Shown here piece after piece: positions 21,201-34,200 of a stretch of DNA of 64,000 bases. The position numbers were made by a program, and so were the translations under genes. The notes beneath the pieces are model-generated. The model did not search any database and was not told the DNA's origin. It saw only the letters and a list, made by a program, of their open reading frames with translations. How positions within the stretch are numbered: the stretch's first letter is position 1; each line of letters begins with the position of its first letter. This DNA comes from Elgaria multicarinata webbii (Eukaryota > Chordata > Lepidosauria > Squamata > Anguidae). The stretch is taken from NCBI RefSeq assembly GCF_023053635.1, contig NC_086179.1, positions 2,308,001 to 2,372,000 of the forward strand. Reading direction: 5' to 3'.

Positions 21201-24200
21201 CCGAAACTGTAGCACAAAGGGAGCCAGCCTAGCCTCCCTGGGAAGGGAGTTCCAGGGCCTTGGAGCAGCCACCGAGAAGGCCCTGTCCCGCGTACCCATC
21301 AGGCGTGCCTGGGATGCTGGTGGGACTGAGAGGAAGGCCTCCCCAGAAGATCTCAGAGCACGGGCAGGCTCATAGGGGAGAATGCGCTCTTTCCTAGATT
21401 CTGTACAGCGCCTAGCACCCTCCCAGGGTCACCTAACAGGCTAGCGAGCAGCCACCGCCGCCGTGCCCACGAAGGCACCCAACGCAATTACCGTCCAGGT
21501 CTTCTTGTCATAGCTGCCTTCCACCACCACCTCCGGCCGGCCGCCAACTCCCGTCATCCGCCGGAAGAGCCCGTAGGAATTGGCCACCTGGAACCGGTCC
21601 ACAGCACCAAACAGCTGGTGGACGCTGGGCCAGAGCTTCCCGTTGGACTCGTACTCAATGTACGTAAAGGGCACCTGGGGAGCAGGGAGAGAAGGAGGAG
21701 CAGATTTTGGAGGGACGGCAGCTCCTGGGGAGAAGCTGCAGCAACGCGGGGGGCTGGTCCAAAGCGTGGCTGTGCACATGTGCACCTCGCCCAAGGGTCG
21801 TGATGGCCACCAAAGATGGCCACAAATTTGGATGGCTTTCAAAAGGGGTTGGATCAATTCCTGGAGGAGAAGGCTATCAATGGCTACCAGCCCTGATAGC
21901 TCTCTGCTACCTCCAGTATCCTGAGGCAGTAAGCCTGTGTGCCCCAGTTGCTGGGGAACATGGGTGGGAGGGTGCTGTTGCACCATGTGGACCCTCTGGT
22001 CTGATCCAGCATCAGCGCTTTTCCAACGTTCTTAAGACATCCTCAGAAGCAGGGCTCTTGGGTCATTCCTTGCTCAGGCTGGGGAGGAAGGACTGGACTC
22101 CAGCAAAGGAAGATTTCCCTAGAGTAGACCAGCAGAGTGCTCAGGGTGGTGGCACCTGTGCCCTGCAAACACAAAGTCCCTGGAAGATCGCATGAGAATG
22201 GCCTTCCCCAAAATGACTACAACTCCCATCCCCCCCTCCCCAGCCAGCATGGTTGGGGAAGGCAAATTCACTACAAGGAGGGCTTTAGCATCACTGAGTG
22301 TTGGACTACAACTCCCAGGATTCCAGGCCACTAGGCATACTGGCTGGTGCTGATGGGAGTTGTAGTCCCAAACCGCTGGTCAGGGAAAGCTGCATCAGAG
22401 GCCTCTCAGGTAGCAAGACTTGGGGGTGGGATAGAGGGAAGGCATCCAGGAAGAACACCAGAAGAGCCCTGAGGTTGGATCAGACCAGAAGGTCCATCCA
22501 GTCCAGCACTCTGTTCATACAGGGGCCAACCGGCTGTTGACCAAGGATCCACAAGCAGGACACGGTGCAACAGCACCCTCCCACCCATGTTCCCCAGCAA
22601 CTGCACCCTCCCACCACAGTGCAGCAGCACCCTCTCACCCATGTTCCCCAGCAACCGGTGCCTACAGGCTTACTGCCTCCTCCTCAGAGTACAGGAGGTG
22701 GTGGAGGCGCAGGGGGGTGGGGTGGGGGGTACCGGGCCAAGGGTCTGACTCTGCATGTGGAAGACTTGCGAGGGACGCAGCAACTCAGGACCAGCCTGCC
22801 CCCCGGTGAGAACCTTGCTCAGTCTGAGCAGGCCTCCAGAAGAAATGTGATTTCTTATTTACTTATTTATTTATTTCATTTATATACCACCCCCATAGCT
22901 AGAGCTCTCTGGGCAGTTTACAGAAATTCTAAATTGAGATAAAAACAAGGATACAAAACTTAAAATTCTAAAACACAGTACATACGTACATGAAGCATTA
23001 AAAACCGTTAAAATAAACATGTGGGCGATTAAGATGTGCTGCCATACGCCTGGGCAAAGAGGAAAGTCTTAACAAGGCGCCGGAAAGAGAGCAGCGTTGG
23101 CGCCAGGCGAGCCTCGTGAGGGAGATCGTTCCACAGTTTGGGGGCCACCACTGAAAAGGCCCTGCCCCTTGTTGCTACACACACTTCTTGTAGCTATTCA
23201 TGGTGGTGTTTGATGGCTGGTGTTATTTTTATGCTTTTATGCTAAGAGGAGGGCTTTCTCTGCTGTGGCACCCCGGCTGTGGAACGAGCTCCCCAGAGAG
23301 GTTCGGCCGGCGCCTACACCGTATACCTTCCGTCACCAACTGAAGACCTTTTTATTCTCTCAGTATTTCAACACCTATTAACTTAAATTTTAAACTCTGC
23401 TGTTTAAATTCCATATTTTAACCTACCATATTTCTTCAATTGTAAGATGCACACTAATTTCAGTACCACCAACAGAAAAAAAGCTTTGCTTCTAAGAAAT
23501 AATAAACGCACCTGCGATTCTAAGACGCACCCCATTTTTAGAGATGTTTATATGGGGGAAAAAGTGCGTCTTAGAATCGAAGAAATAGGGTATATCAATT
23601 TTTGCTGTGTGGTTTTTATCCCGGTTGTGCTTTTTATAGTGTATTTTGTATTTGTGTTTTTAGATTGTTGGTTGTTTTTATGCTTTTCATGATTTTAATT
23701 TCTGTGAACCGCCCAGAGAGCTTCGGCTATTGGGAGGTATAAAAACGTAACAAATAAATAAATAAATATGCTCGTGGCTTGTCTTACCTTGTTTTGTTTA
23801 ACTTTCTTATGCTGCCTTTAACACACCCAAGTAGAGAAAGGCAGGATATGAAAATAAAGAGCACGTGTGTGTCCCCCGTCCCCCCGGAAGCAGACTGCTG
23901 GCCGGGGAGTGGGTGGGCTTTGCCCCTTCCATCGCCCTCCATGCCTCCCCCAGGTCTGACAGCCCTCTTCTCCCTCATCACTTAAGGACCCCATTCAAGT
24001 GCCCCATATTCCTGGAGAGCGTCTTCAGCACACTTCAGGGCCCCCACAAAAGACAACCCCTCCCAACCCCTACCCCAGAGCTGACTGAGTCACTCACCAG
24101 GCTGACGGTAAACATTCCCAAGGCCGCAGCAGCAAAGAGCGCCCACTGGATGGTACCCCAGACTTTCCAGAGAAAGCCCCGGACACAGGCGGCTCTAGAG

Positions 24201-27200
24201 AGAAAAGGAGGGAGGCATCAGGCAGACATTAGGGGATGAGACACCCCCCAAAACAGAAAAGGGGGTTCCCAGGGCACTGTGAAGCCCCCACCAGTATGAC
24301 AGCCTCCCCAGGGACCTAGGGAGAACTGCTCCTTTTAAAGGAGAACACCCAAACCAAACGCAGCTTGCCTAGGCCTTCTCCCAACCCTCACACCTGCACA
24401 CCTATACCTGTGGGGCTGCTGCCTGTTCACTCACCTGTATCCAGCCTGAAGGATCTCCCAAACCAGGGAGACAAGTCCGAACCCCACCAGAGGGAGAGTC
24501 ACCATCTTCAGCCACTGCATGAACTCGTGGTAGGTGAACGCTAGAGAAAGACAGACAAGGAAGCGTAGTGACACACCCCAAGCAGGGTTTTGGGGGGAAG
24601 GGACAGAGGTGGCCCAACACGCACGTCCCCCCAAATGCCAACTACAGAACGGAGCTGGACGTGTGGTAGAGCTGCCGGCCAAGTGCCTTAGCTCCGGCAA
24701 AACCAGCGATCCGCCAGCCCTTCTCGTAACACACCTGCTCTCTGCATGGCAGCACACAGGGATCTGGGTTGATGGTGAGGATGTACCACCCACCTTTGGG
24801 GCAGGAGTTGGAAGTAGAGCTGACGAGGGTGGGTGTTGAACTACAACCCCCACAATCCCACAGCCAGCTCTGGAGGGCACCAGGTGTTTGTGTGTGTGTT
24901 GGGTGGAGGCTGCTTTACATAACTTCATAGAATCATAGAATCGCAGAGTTGGAAGGGGCCTACAAGGCCATCGAGTCCAACCCCCTGCTCAATGCAGGAA
25001 TCCACCCTAAAGCATCCCTGACAGGTGGTTGTCCAGCTGCCTCTTGAAGGCCTCTAGTGTGGGAGAGCCCACCACCTCCCTAGGTAACTGATTCCATTGT
25101 CGTACTGCTCTAACAGTCAGGAAGTTTTTCCTGATGTCCAGCTGGAATCTGGCTTCCTTTAACTTGAGCCCGTTATTCCATGTCCTGCACTCTGGGAGGA
25201 TCGAGAAGAGATCCTGGCCCTCCTCTGTGTGACCACCTTTTAAGGATTTGAAGAGTGCTATCATGTCTCCCCTCCATCTTCTCTTCTCCAGGTTCAACAT
25301 GCCCAGTTCTTTCAGTCTCTCTTCATAGGGCTTTGTTTCCAGACCCCTGATCATCCCGGTTGCCCTCCTCTGAACACGCTCCAGCTTGTCTGCGTCCTTC
25401 TTGAATTGTAGAGCCCAGAACTGGACGCAATACTCTAGATGAGGCCTAACCAGGGCCGAATAGAGAGGAACCAGTACCTCACCCGATTTGGAAGCTATAC
25501 TTCTATTAATGCAGCCCAAAATAGCATTAACCTTTCTTGCAGCCATATCGCACTGTTGGCTCATATTCAACTTGTGATCTACAACAATTCCAAGATCCTT
25601 CGCCTGGCGAAAGAGCAGGCCGGAAAGCCCGCGGCAATTCATAGGCCAGGAGTGCGGATAAGGACTCTCTCTGCTCATTTGCTACAGTCAACAGAGCAAT
25701 GGCACACCCTGCTGCTGCCTTCTCCTGCTACGGTCGTACCTGTCTTGGATTCAACTAGCTTCTTCTCCCAGTTGATCTCCAGCCCAAAGTAACGGGTGGT
25801 CCAGTAGACCAGGAAGCTGTAGGCGCCCAGTTCGGCCAGCAGAGACAAGATGGACACCAACTTCGGGGCCCAGGCTGCAGAGCAGAGATCACATTAGCTG
25901 ACACGAGAGCATGCAAGGGGAAGGCTTTAGCCCTCCACACCCACCCACCACTGGCTGAGAATTAGTCCTGAAGATTCCAACGACCATCAGTGCAAGACAT
26001 TTCACCAATGGCCCTCTCTAAGAAGTCTAGCATGGCGCACGTCCACATGAGACATTTTCCGCCTTCTTTCATAATACTAGAACCCAGTGCCGTCATCCCA
26101 GGAAGCTGGTTGGTGGGCGATTCAGGACAGATCAAAGGAAGGGCTTCTTCACACAGCTAAACTATGGAATTCACCAGGGCTGTGGAGTTGGCACATAAAA
26201 CCTCAGACTCCTTTAATTATACATCGATACAGGAAATAAATTTCCTATATATTTCCTACATCGACTGCAAGCATGCAACTTTTTAGAACCCTAACCTGTT
26301 AAAGCCCGGGTCTAAAGGCTATAGCTGAGACATTCTGGTTTTTTTATTTTATTTATTAAAGAAGCCCCAAAATGAAAACAATGGGGTTATATTTTTTTTA
26401 TTTATTTAATTGCCTTTATATCGCCCCATAGCCGAAGTTCTCTGGGCGGTTTATCAAAAGACTATAGAGTATAAAGTAATAAGATATAAAAGAAAGAAAC
26501 TATAAAAGAAAATCAGGAACAACTTTCTCTACTAGTTCAGAAATCTAAAGCATATACATTGATATCAAAGTCAAAACTACAAAAAAGTAAAAACAACAAT
26601 TGAACACCTAAAACAACTTAAAAAATGACCATTTTAAAAGAAATGAACTCAGTTAGGTACATAAGTAATATAAACCTTTTTCGAGATTAAAGTATCGTTT
26701 GAATATAAAATTCATGTGAATATACATTTAATGAAATAAACACTGTATTGTAGAAGATTGAAGACTAACATATTGCTCTTAGAAACAGAATTGCTTCTGC
26801 CAGATCCTCCCTCATAGAAGCCCTTAAATCTGATTTGACTATTTTTAGTGCCAAAAGCAGTCTTTCCACACCGACTTGGGTGGGTGACATTGCTGTTACA
26901 CTTCTAGCTGCATCACTAATAACCGCTGGATAAACTATAGTCAGGTTTTCAGGGACGTGTCGCAACTCTATATACAGCTTAAATTTATTAGGAGTCTGGG
27001 TCTGTACATTTTTACCAACTCCGACTCCACAGCCCTGTGGGGAACATGGGTGGGAGGGTGCTGTTGTACTGATGACCTGCATCGGAGTCCAGGTTCCGTG
27101 CCCAGCTGATCTTTAAACTCCTCTGTCCCTCCTGCTCGCAAGATAAACCCACGAGAGACTGGGAATGGAGTCCAGCATCTCCTGCCTGTCCCTCATCAGC

Positions 27201-27758
27201 TTTAGCACAGCGACTGAAACCTTCCACACTGTGCTTGCATTTGGCAACTCAAAAAAGGGACGGGTGGCAGTTGAGCTCCCTGGAGTCAAGACAGCTGAAA
27301 AGCCGGCAGGTAGGTGCAGACTGAACATCAGGCAAACCTTCCCGATTCCAGCAGCCGTTCAGCCCTAGAACAAGCAGTCTGAGACGGGGAGCAGACTCAG
27401 GTGGCAGAGGAGATCCCGTCGTGGGGCCTGCACCTGAACTGGCACTCGGGACCCCATACGGCCAGCTTGACCGCACCCCTCCCCGTCACAGCATCGATCC
27501 CAAGACGCCAAGGGACCTTGTTCCATAGGGGGTGGGTGTGGGGAATTGGCGGAGGTGGGGCGCTACAAGGCACTCACTGCTCCCGGCTTTCCTCCGGCCG
27601 TGGCCCAGCCACAGGCCCACGTGCTCGTCGTCAAGCAAGGAGAAGCTCAAGACGATGGTCAGCAGGTTGAAGAAGTTGTAGTTGCCCGTGACCATGATCA
27701 GTACTTGCAGGACGACCTGGAACAAGGTTAACTTTTAATTAAAAATATTCTGCATTTT

Positions 27759-27792
<34 letters not shown>

Positions 27793-30700
27793 CTTCTCCA
27801 ACTGAGGACCTTCCAGATGCGTTGGGAGTAATGGGAGTTGCAGTCCAACACTTCTGGAGGCCACCAGGCTGCTGCACACACCCAAACCTGAATTCCACAG
27901 GATCACATCCAAGTGACCTTACAGCGTTTGAACAGATGCCCAAACGAAGCTGCATTACAGCGAGCCCAAACCTAGATTCACCTACGCCAGGTGCGCCTGC
28001 CCTGACTGTTAACAGGGAGAGCTGTCTGCAGAGGAGATCCTTTTAGCTGGAGATGGAATCAGAGACCTTCTGGATGCAAAACCCATGTGCCAGCACTATG
28101 GCTCCATGGCTCAGGACTGGGGACCCGATGTGGTGGTCACAAGCCACGCTTTGCCCCGTTAACAGCAAAGCAACATCAGCTCCTTCTCCTCCTGCAAAAA
28201 TGTGGCCGTGGGCTGGAAGTCCAGTGACACGCCGGGAGCAGGGGGACAGGCCCCGTTCCTGGTGGCCCGGCCACTCGCTCGGCACTCAAAGGCGCCCTGG
28301 AATACCTGGCTGTAGAAGGCAAACAGGCGGAGGCGGCGTACTGGCACGAAGAAGAGCGGAGGGATGGCAATCTCAATCACGTAGGTGGCCGCCACGCTCA
28401 ATTTCTGGAACCAGACCGGCAGCTGGTGGGCAAACCACGCGGCAGGCGTGGGAATGCACTGGGTTTCGTAGTGGTAGGTTAAAGCTGGGAGGAGAGAGAC
28501 AGACACAGAGAGAGAGAGAGAGAGAGGGTGGGAATCTGGCACAGCAGGATGGCACCTACACTGAGTTAAGCAAAGTGGGATCTACAAGAAAACGTTGCAC
28601 CGCAGCCTCACCCCTCCTGGATTCCAGCCAGCTGTGCCGTCTCCTGGGGTACAATAAGTCCTTAGGGGGTTCAAGCAAGCCAATGCACAGCCCTTCTTCC
28701 AAATTTCTCTTTCCCAGCCAACGCTTGGCATCCTCCAGCTCACAGTATACCCCTGAGCATGCTCAGTCTACACTGGGCTCTTTCTCAGGGAGAAGCAGGT
28801 TTCCTCTTTGGGTGTGTGCAGACCCAGGAGTTCCCCCAAGCAGGCCGGCATCTCCCTCGGGTTTCTCGGTAGCCCTGTCTTGGCTCCATTTTTGTCAGCG
28901 TGGGAGCAATCAGTTCTCCTTCGTTCCCAAGTTCTGGAGAGAACAGCCAGGTGGGAAATCACCGTTTACACCTAGGAACGAACTTCAGAGTTTTGCAAGG
29001 CAGATCAGAGCGCTGGGTGACCAGCCTGGCATCCAGGTCGGAACCAAGGACACGCAAGGAACACGGCTTTCACAGAGAACGGACGATACAACTCACACCA
29101 GGTGGAGTTTTCTCCTTCAGCAGGGAGTGGGGAGTTTGGATTCCTCTTCCAAGCCAGCCAGCCTCCTGCCAGTGGTTCTTGATGGATACGTTTGGCCACG
29201 ATCCAAGCATTGTGCTGAGCTCAAAGGCTTCCTCGGGTTCTGGCTCCCCCACAACTCCTGCTGCATTTTGGGGATGGGGGCAAAGTCACTCCACACCACT
29301 CTCCCGGTGACTGGCAAGTCTGGAAAATGGGCAGGAAGCAAAGCCCCAAGGCGACGCTCTTCACGAGATGACAGGCAGGATTTTGCCAAGCCTTGAAACG
29401 GCTTCAGAACGGCGGCCTCGAAACCTCGGTTTCCACGTACGGAAGCTCACCGCTTCCCCACAACCTGCTTGGACCCTCACCGGGAAACGCTTCTTGGAGG
29501 GAACCAAACACACAAAAGCCGTCTTCGGAGCTGGAGCCGACCCGGGTGCCCACGAACTAGAAATCCGTCTCCCCGCCCTGGGTTTTGCCCACGTAGCCTC
29601 CTGAATCTGCAATCGGGCTTTTCAGATACAGAACTGGCAACTGGCGCCTCCGTTTCCTTTTTTTTTTGCTAGCTTGCGACACATTCTGCTACTAAGCGCA
29701 GTTATATTGCTTCCTGTCTGCTTTGTCCCGCTGGACTCTAGAGCAGCCTTCCTCAACCTGGGGCGCTCCAGATGTGTTGGACTGCATCTCCCAGGGCATT
29801 CTGGGAGATGCAGTCCAACACATCTGGAGCGCCCCAGGTTGAGGAAGGCTGCTCTAGAATCTGGGGCTTTTTTTTTTTAAAAAAAAAATTAGGTTCCTGG
29901 AGACCTTTCACAGTCATTCCATTACACATCCCATCCGGTTCCACCACATCTCTCGACGGATCTGCCCATTGCTGGGAAACGCCTGACCCTTGCTAGGGAA
30001 GAGTTTTAGGCTTCGCTTCTTTCTCCTGCAGCTGTTTCCGCAGCCAACGATGCGCGTGCCTACTCTAGGTTCAAAGCTGCCCTCAATGCCCCCCCCCACT
30101 CACCTGTGAGCCCCCACCAGGTAGGGCAGCGGCTGGTGAGCTTCACCACCCCCGAAGCGAACATGAGGCGGAAAAGGAGCCAGCGCACCAGCCAGAACGT
30201 CACCCCGTCATGCGGTCGCCAGGCCGTGGAGCGCCACTTCAGCAGGTGCAGGGGAGCCACCAGCACCGCCAGGAAGCCCGTCTCCAGCAAAAGGCTGTCC
30301 CTGGCGGGAGAAGAAGCGGGTCAAGTCGGCAGGAGCCCACCGCTCGGAGCTTCGTCCGCCCGCACACCAACACTCACAAGGGTCCGTTTTGCCCTCCCCC
30401 AAATAATCAGATTCTGCTCTGAGCCATGCAAGGGTGGGAGCCACGGGGAAGCGACAGGGTGCTGGATGGGACCCGGAGACCCCATGCCATTGTTCAGCAC
30501 CCCTCTCTGGCTCGAACACAGAGGTCGGCCCTATTTCCCTGCTGGCCAGGAAGCGGCTCCCACTGAACGAAGCATGAAGCACAGAGGCTGCGAAATACAC
30601 CCAGCCCTTCCGGCCACGGTCATTGCTACAGCCCTTCATTCGCGGCCCGGCAAGGAAGGCCCGCCACGCACAGAACCAACACGCCTGAGGTTTCAGAGGG

Positions 30701-31192
30701 CGACTTACCACTGGAAATACAGGAACACCTGCCCCACCTGTCACGAGAGAGAAGGAGAGAGCACGGGTCAAAAGCTCTTCGTTTTCCGGCAGGCCCCTTT
30801 GGCCCTCTATAGTGAAGATGCCGTGCAAGAGAGGTTTCCAGAAAGGAAGAGGCGGGAGAGAGACGAGTGACACGCTCACCCAGGCATAGGGGCAGGAGCG
30901 TGATCAGTTACTGTCCTCACGGGGTTGCACAAATTTGGTCCTGCTAACGCACTTTACGATTCCCCCCAACTTTCCACTTCCAACCTACCTGCGGAGGGTT
31001 GAGACATCCACCACGTGGGTGCCAGGCTTGCCACCCACGTCCAGGAAGCAGCCAAGGAGGAGGGCCAGCTGCAGCCCCCTGGGGCTGAAGCCAGCTGCCG
31101 TGCGGCGGGCTGCACTCTAAGCCCAAGAGGCCAGGCCGGCACCTGCACCCAACCGTCAACTCGCGACAGGACAATGGCTGGAAGGAGAGGCT

Positions 31193-31229
<37 letters not shown>

Positions 31230-34200
31230 CGCCTGGCCTCTTGCCCAGAGGGAGAGCCCCCCTCCCCTTAACACATCTGCAGGGCACCAGCTTCAGCTAT
31301 CGGGTGGTATAAAAAAATGTAATTAAAAAAATGCTGGGAGAAGCAGATAGAATTGCAAGGGAAAGAAAATCCCGCCCACGTTTCTCTCCAGCCCTTGCGT
31401 TTGGAGAACTTTCTTGGGAGAGCCTCACCAGTGCTATCAGCAGTTCACCGCTCTGCAGAAGAGGTCACAGGCCAAGAGAAATCCATGGCTGCCCCCCGGC
31501 TCGATGTTCTCCCATTAACTGACATTTGTCCGGGGAGGAATCAATACGATACAACAAAGATTTGTGACCTCCCCACAGGCTGTGTGACCCTGCTGGAAGC
31601 CTGGCTGCGAGATCTAGGTCACAGACTGGTCTAGCAGCAGGAATCGCAGAAGGCGGGACGGGACGGGGCTCCCTCGCCTCTCTCTCCATCACGGCCTTAA
31701 AAGGCAAGAGGGAGTGAAGGAGAGAGCCTGGCGGAGGCCCAAGCTTCATTCCAAGGCAGGTTAAAGGCAAGGAAAGCCCCCTTTTTCCCTTGCGGTTTTC
31801 TCAGGCCAAAAGAAAACGCAGGGTTTTGTATAACAGTGAAATGTCGCCCACAATTTTCAAAAACAAGTGCAAAAGCTGAAGTGTTTGTGTGTGTGCGCGC
31901 GTGTGTGCAGAGGCTGCTTCTGTTGGTGTCCCAAACTCTGGGTGACTCGAAGAGGACCTAAACCCAGGCCCCTCACACACACACACACGTGTGTGCACAC
32001 ATCACGTTAGGGCTGATGCTGCTCCCAGCTGTTCACACGGATGGATATTTTTCTAAGCACCGCAAACTCTATAGCCATGCTGACAAGGCAATGAAAGTGC
32101 AGAAAAGGGCCACTAAATTGCAGAAAAGGGCCCGTCAGCCCCTGCCAAAGGAAGGGAGGCAGGTGGCTACTAGGAGGAGGGCTTTCTCCGCTGTGGCACC
32201 CCGGCTGTGGAATGAGCTCCCCAGAGAGGTCCGCCTGGCGCCTACACTGTACTCCTTTCGTCGCCAGCTGAAGACCTTTTTATTCTCTCAGTATTTTAAC
32301 ACTTAATTTTAACTTAAATTTTACTGCTCTAACTCTGTATTTTAATCTTATATCAATTTCTGCTGCGTGGTTTTTATCCTGGTGGTGCTTTTTATACTGT
32401 ATTTTGTGTTTTTAGACTGTTGGTTGTTTTATTATGGTTTTAATTTTTGTGAACCGCCCAGAGAGTTTTGGCTATTGGGCGGTATAAAAATGAAATAAAT
32501 AAATAAATAAAAAGGATCCAGGGGCTGGCGCATCTTCCCTAGGAGGAAAGGTGACAATAGCTGGCATTGTTTAGCGTGGGAAAAGGGAGGCTAAGGGGAG
32601 GCCTGATAGCGCTGTACAATGTCGTGGTCAGGGTGGAGGACGTGGAGAGGGAGGCGGTTCCCGGGGCTCTGTTTTCACCTGCCCAGGTGCTCTGCTCACC
32701 TCGGACCCCCGAGACAGGGCCAGCAACAGGCCTTCCCTCCGCTGCGTTAATGACAAGGCCCTGGCTCTGCTGCCGCCCTGCCGAGGACCCCCGGCTCTTG
32801 CCCCCGGCTGCCCCTCCGCTGCGTACCTGGTAAAGGGAGAGGTAGAAGGCCCGGAGCAGCAGGAAGACGAGGCTGTCGCGCAGGGGCTCCAGCAGCAGGG
32901 CCCCGAAGGAGAGCAGCGCCCCCAGCAGGCAGAGCAGCTCCATGCCTTGCTCCGTGTCGAGGCCCAGGTGGGGGCAGAACCACAGCAGGGTGGGCGAATC
33001 CCGCAGCTGCTCCCAGAAGCCCTTGCCGCTGATGCGGAGCATCTTCCGGGCGGGCAGGACGCCATCCTTCCCGTAGAGGCCTGGAAGAGGGAGGGAGGGA
33101 GGTAGAAGGGGGTTGGGGGCGGAGGGAGAGGGGAAGGTCCCCGGGTGGGTGGGGCTCCAACTTCCAGCCCTCCAGCACACCTGTAGGATGTGCTGTGGAC
33201 ACTCTTCACCCATCGGAGGCGCCTCCGCTCCAGCCACCTGCCCCACAGGCGTCTCGGAAGACTGCAAGTCCCACCTGGGAACTGCAGCCCCACACATCTG
33301 AGAGACACGGCAGGCCGGGGAAGGCTGCTCTGCCTCGACACCCGCGCCCCCCCCCCCCCAAGCTCAGATAGCTCCCGACACATCCCTGGGGAAGCCCAGT
33401 GAGCAAGGAGCAGGGGCTGAAGAGCCACGTACAGAAGTCTTGGGGAAAGGAAGTGGGTGGGGTGGGAGAGGCCCACTTCCTTCCAGCTGAGATCAGAGGG
33501 GTCCCAGGCTCACCCCATCGCCCTCTTTGGAAAAACAGGTGCCGGGGGGGATTCACAGCAGGCAGGCTGCCCCGCAAGCCCATTTTAAGGGTACGAGAAG
33601 GAGTGGATCACGAGGCACGGCCAACATCCCCAGCCAGCATGGGGGCACCAGGTCGGGAAAGTCCGCTCTGCCTGGTGCTACGTCTCTCCCCACCTTCCCC
33701 AGAAGCCCTCTTTGCTGTGAAGCCCCCGCAGGGCTGAAGGCAGACGCCTCGCTCCCGACTGAAAGGAAGCCCAAGGAAGACGTCATTCAGACTGTAAGCT
33801 CTTCAAGGGCAGAGACCTGCCCCTTTGCTTTTGCTATGCTAGGACAGGGTCGGGTAACTTGTGGCCCTCCAGATGTTTTGGCCTACAACTCCCATCATCC
33901 CTCACCACTAGCACTGCTGGGTAGCGCTGATGGGGGTTGTAGTCCAACCATATTTGGAGGGCCACAAGTCATCCCTGCTGCTCAGCCCCAAGATAAAGCA
34001 CTAAACGTAACTATAACCATATTTACGCCTAGCAAACTCATTCGTCTTAGCGGGGATCCTAACGCAGGCAAAACAGCACCGTCTCCAGGCAAGAGGGAGG
34101 GAGGGAGCGGCAGGCCCGAGGGAGGCCCAGGGCTTGTGGAGGCACAAACAAAACTGTAGAAGAAACCCAAGGCGGGGGGAAGCCCCAGACAGCCCAGTGA

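Larger units (their letters stand above)
26045..27065 (+). mobile_element. CR1-B fragments flanking a hAT element
   Basis: Left piece 26045-26174 (CCGTCATCCCAGGAAGCTGG, TTCTTCACACAGC) and right piece 27038-27065 (GGGGAACATGGGTGGGAGGG) bracket the hAT element. Roughly 150-200 bp of CR1-B between the pieces is missing. Confidence 0.65.

Noticed and set aside
28053-29396. A 447-codon plus-strand open frame
   Set aside because: It runs antisense across LMF2 exon 5 and its introns, has no recognisable domain and biased composition. Long frames are expected by chance in GC-rich antisense sequence.
30106-30870. A 254-codon plus-strand frame
   Set aside because: It is the mirror of LMF2 exons 3 and 4 and has no family motifs.
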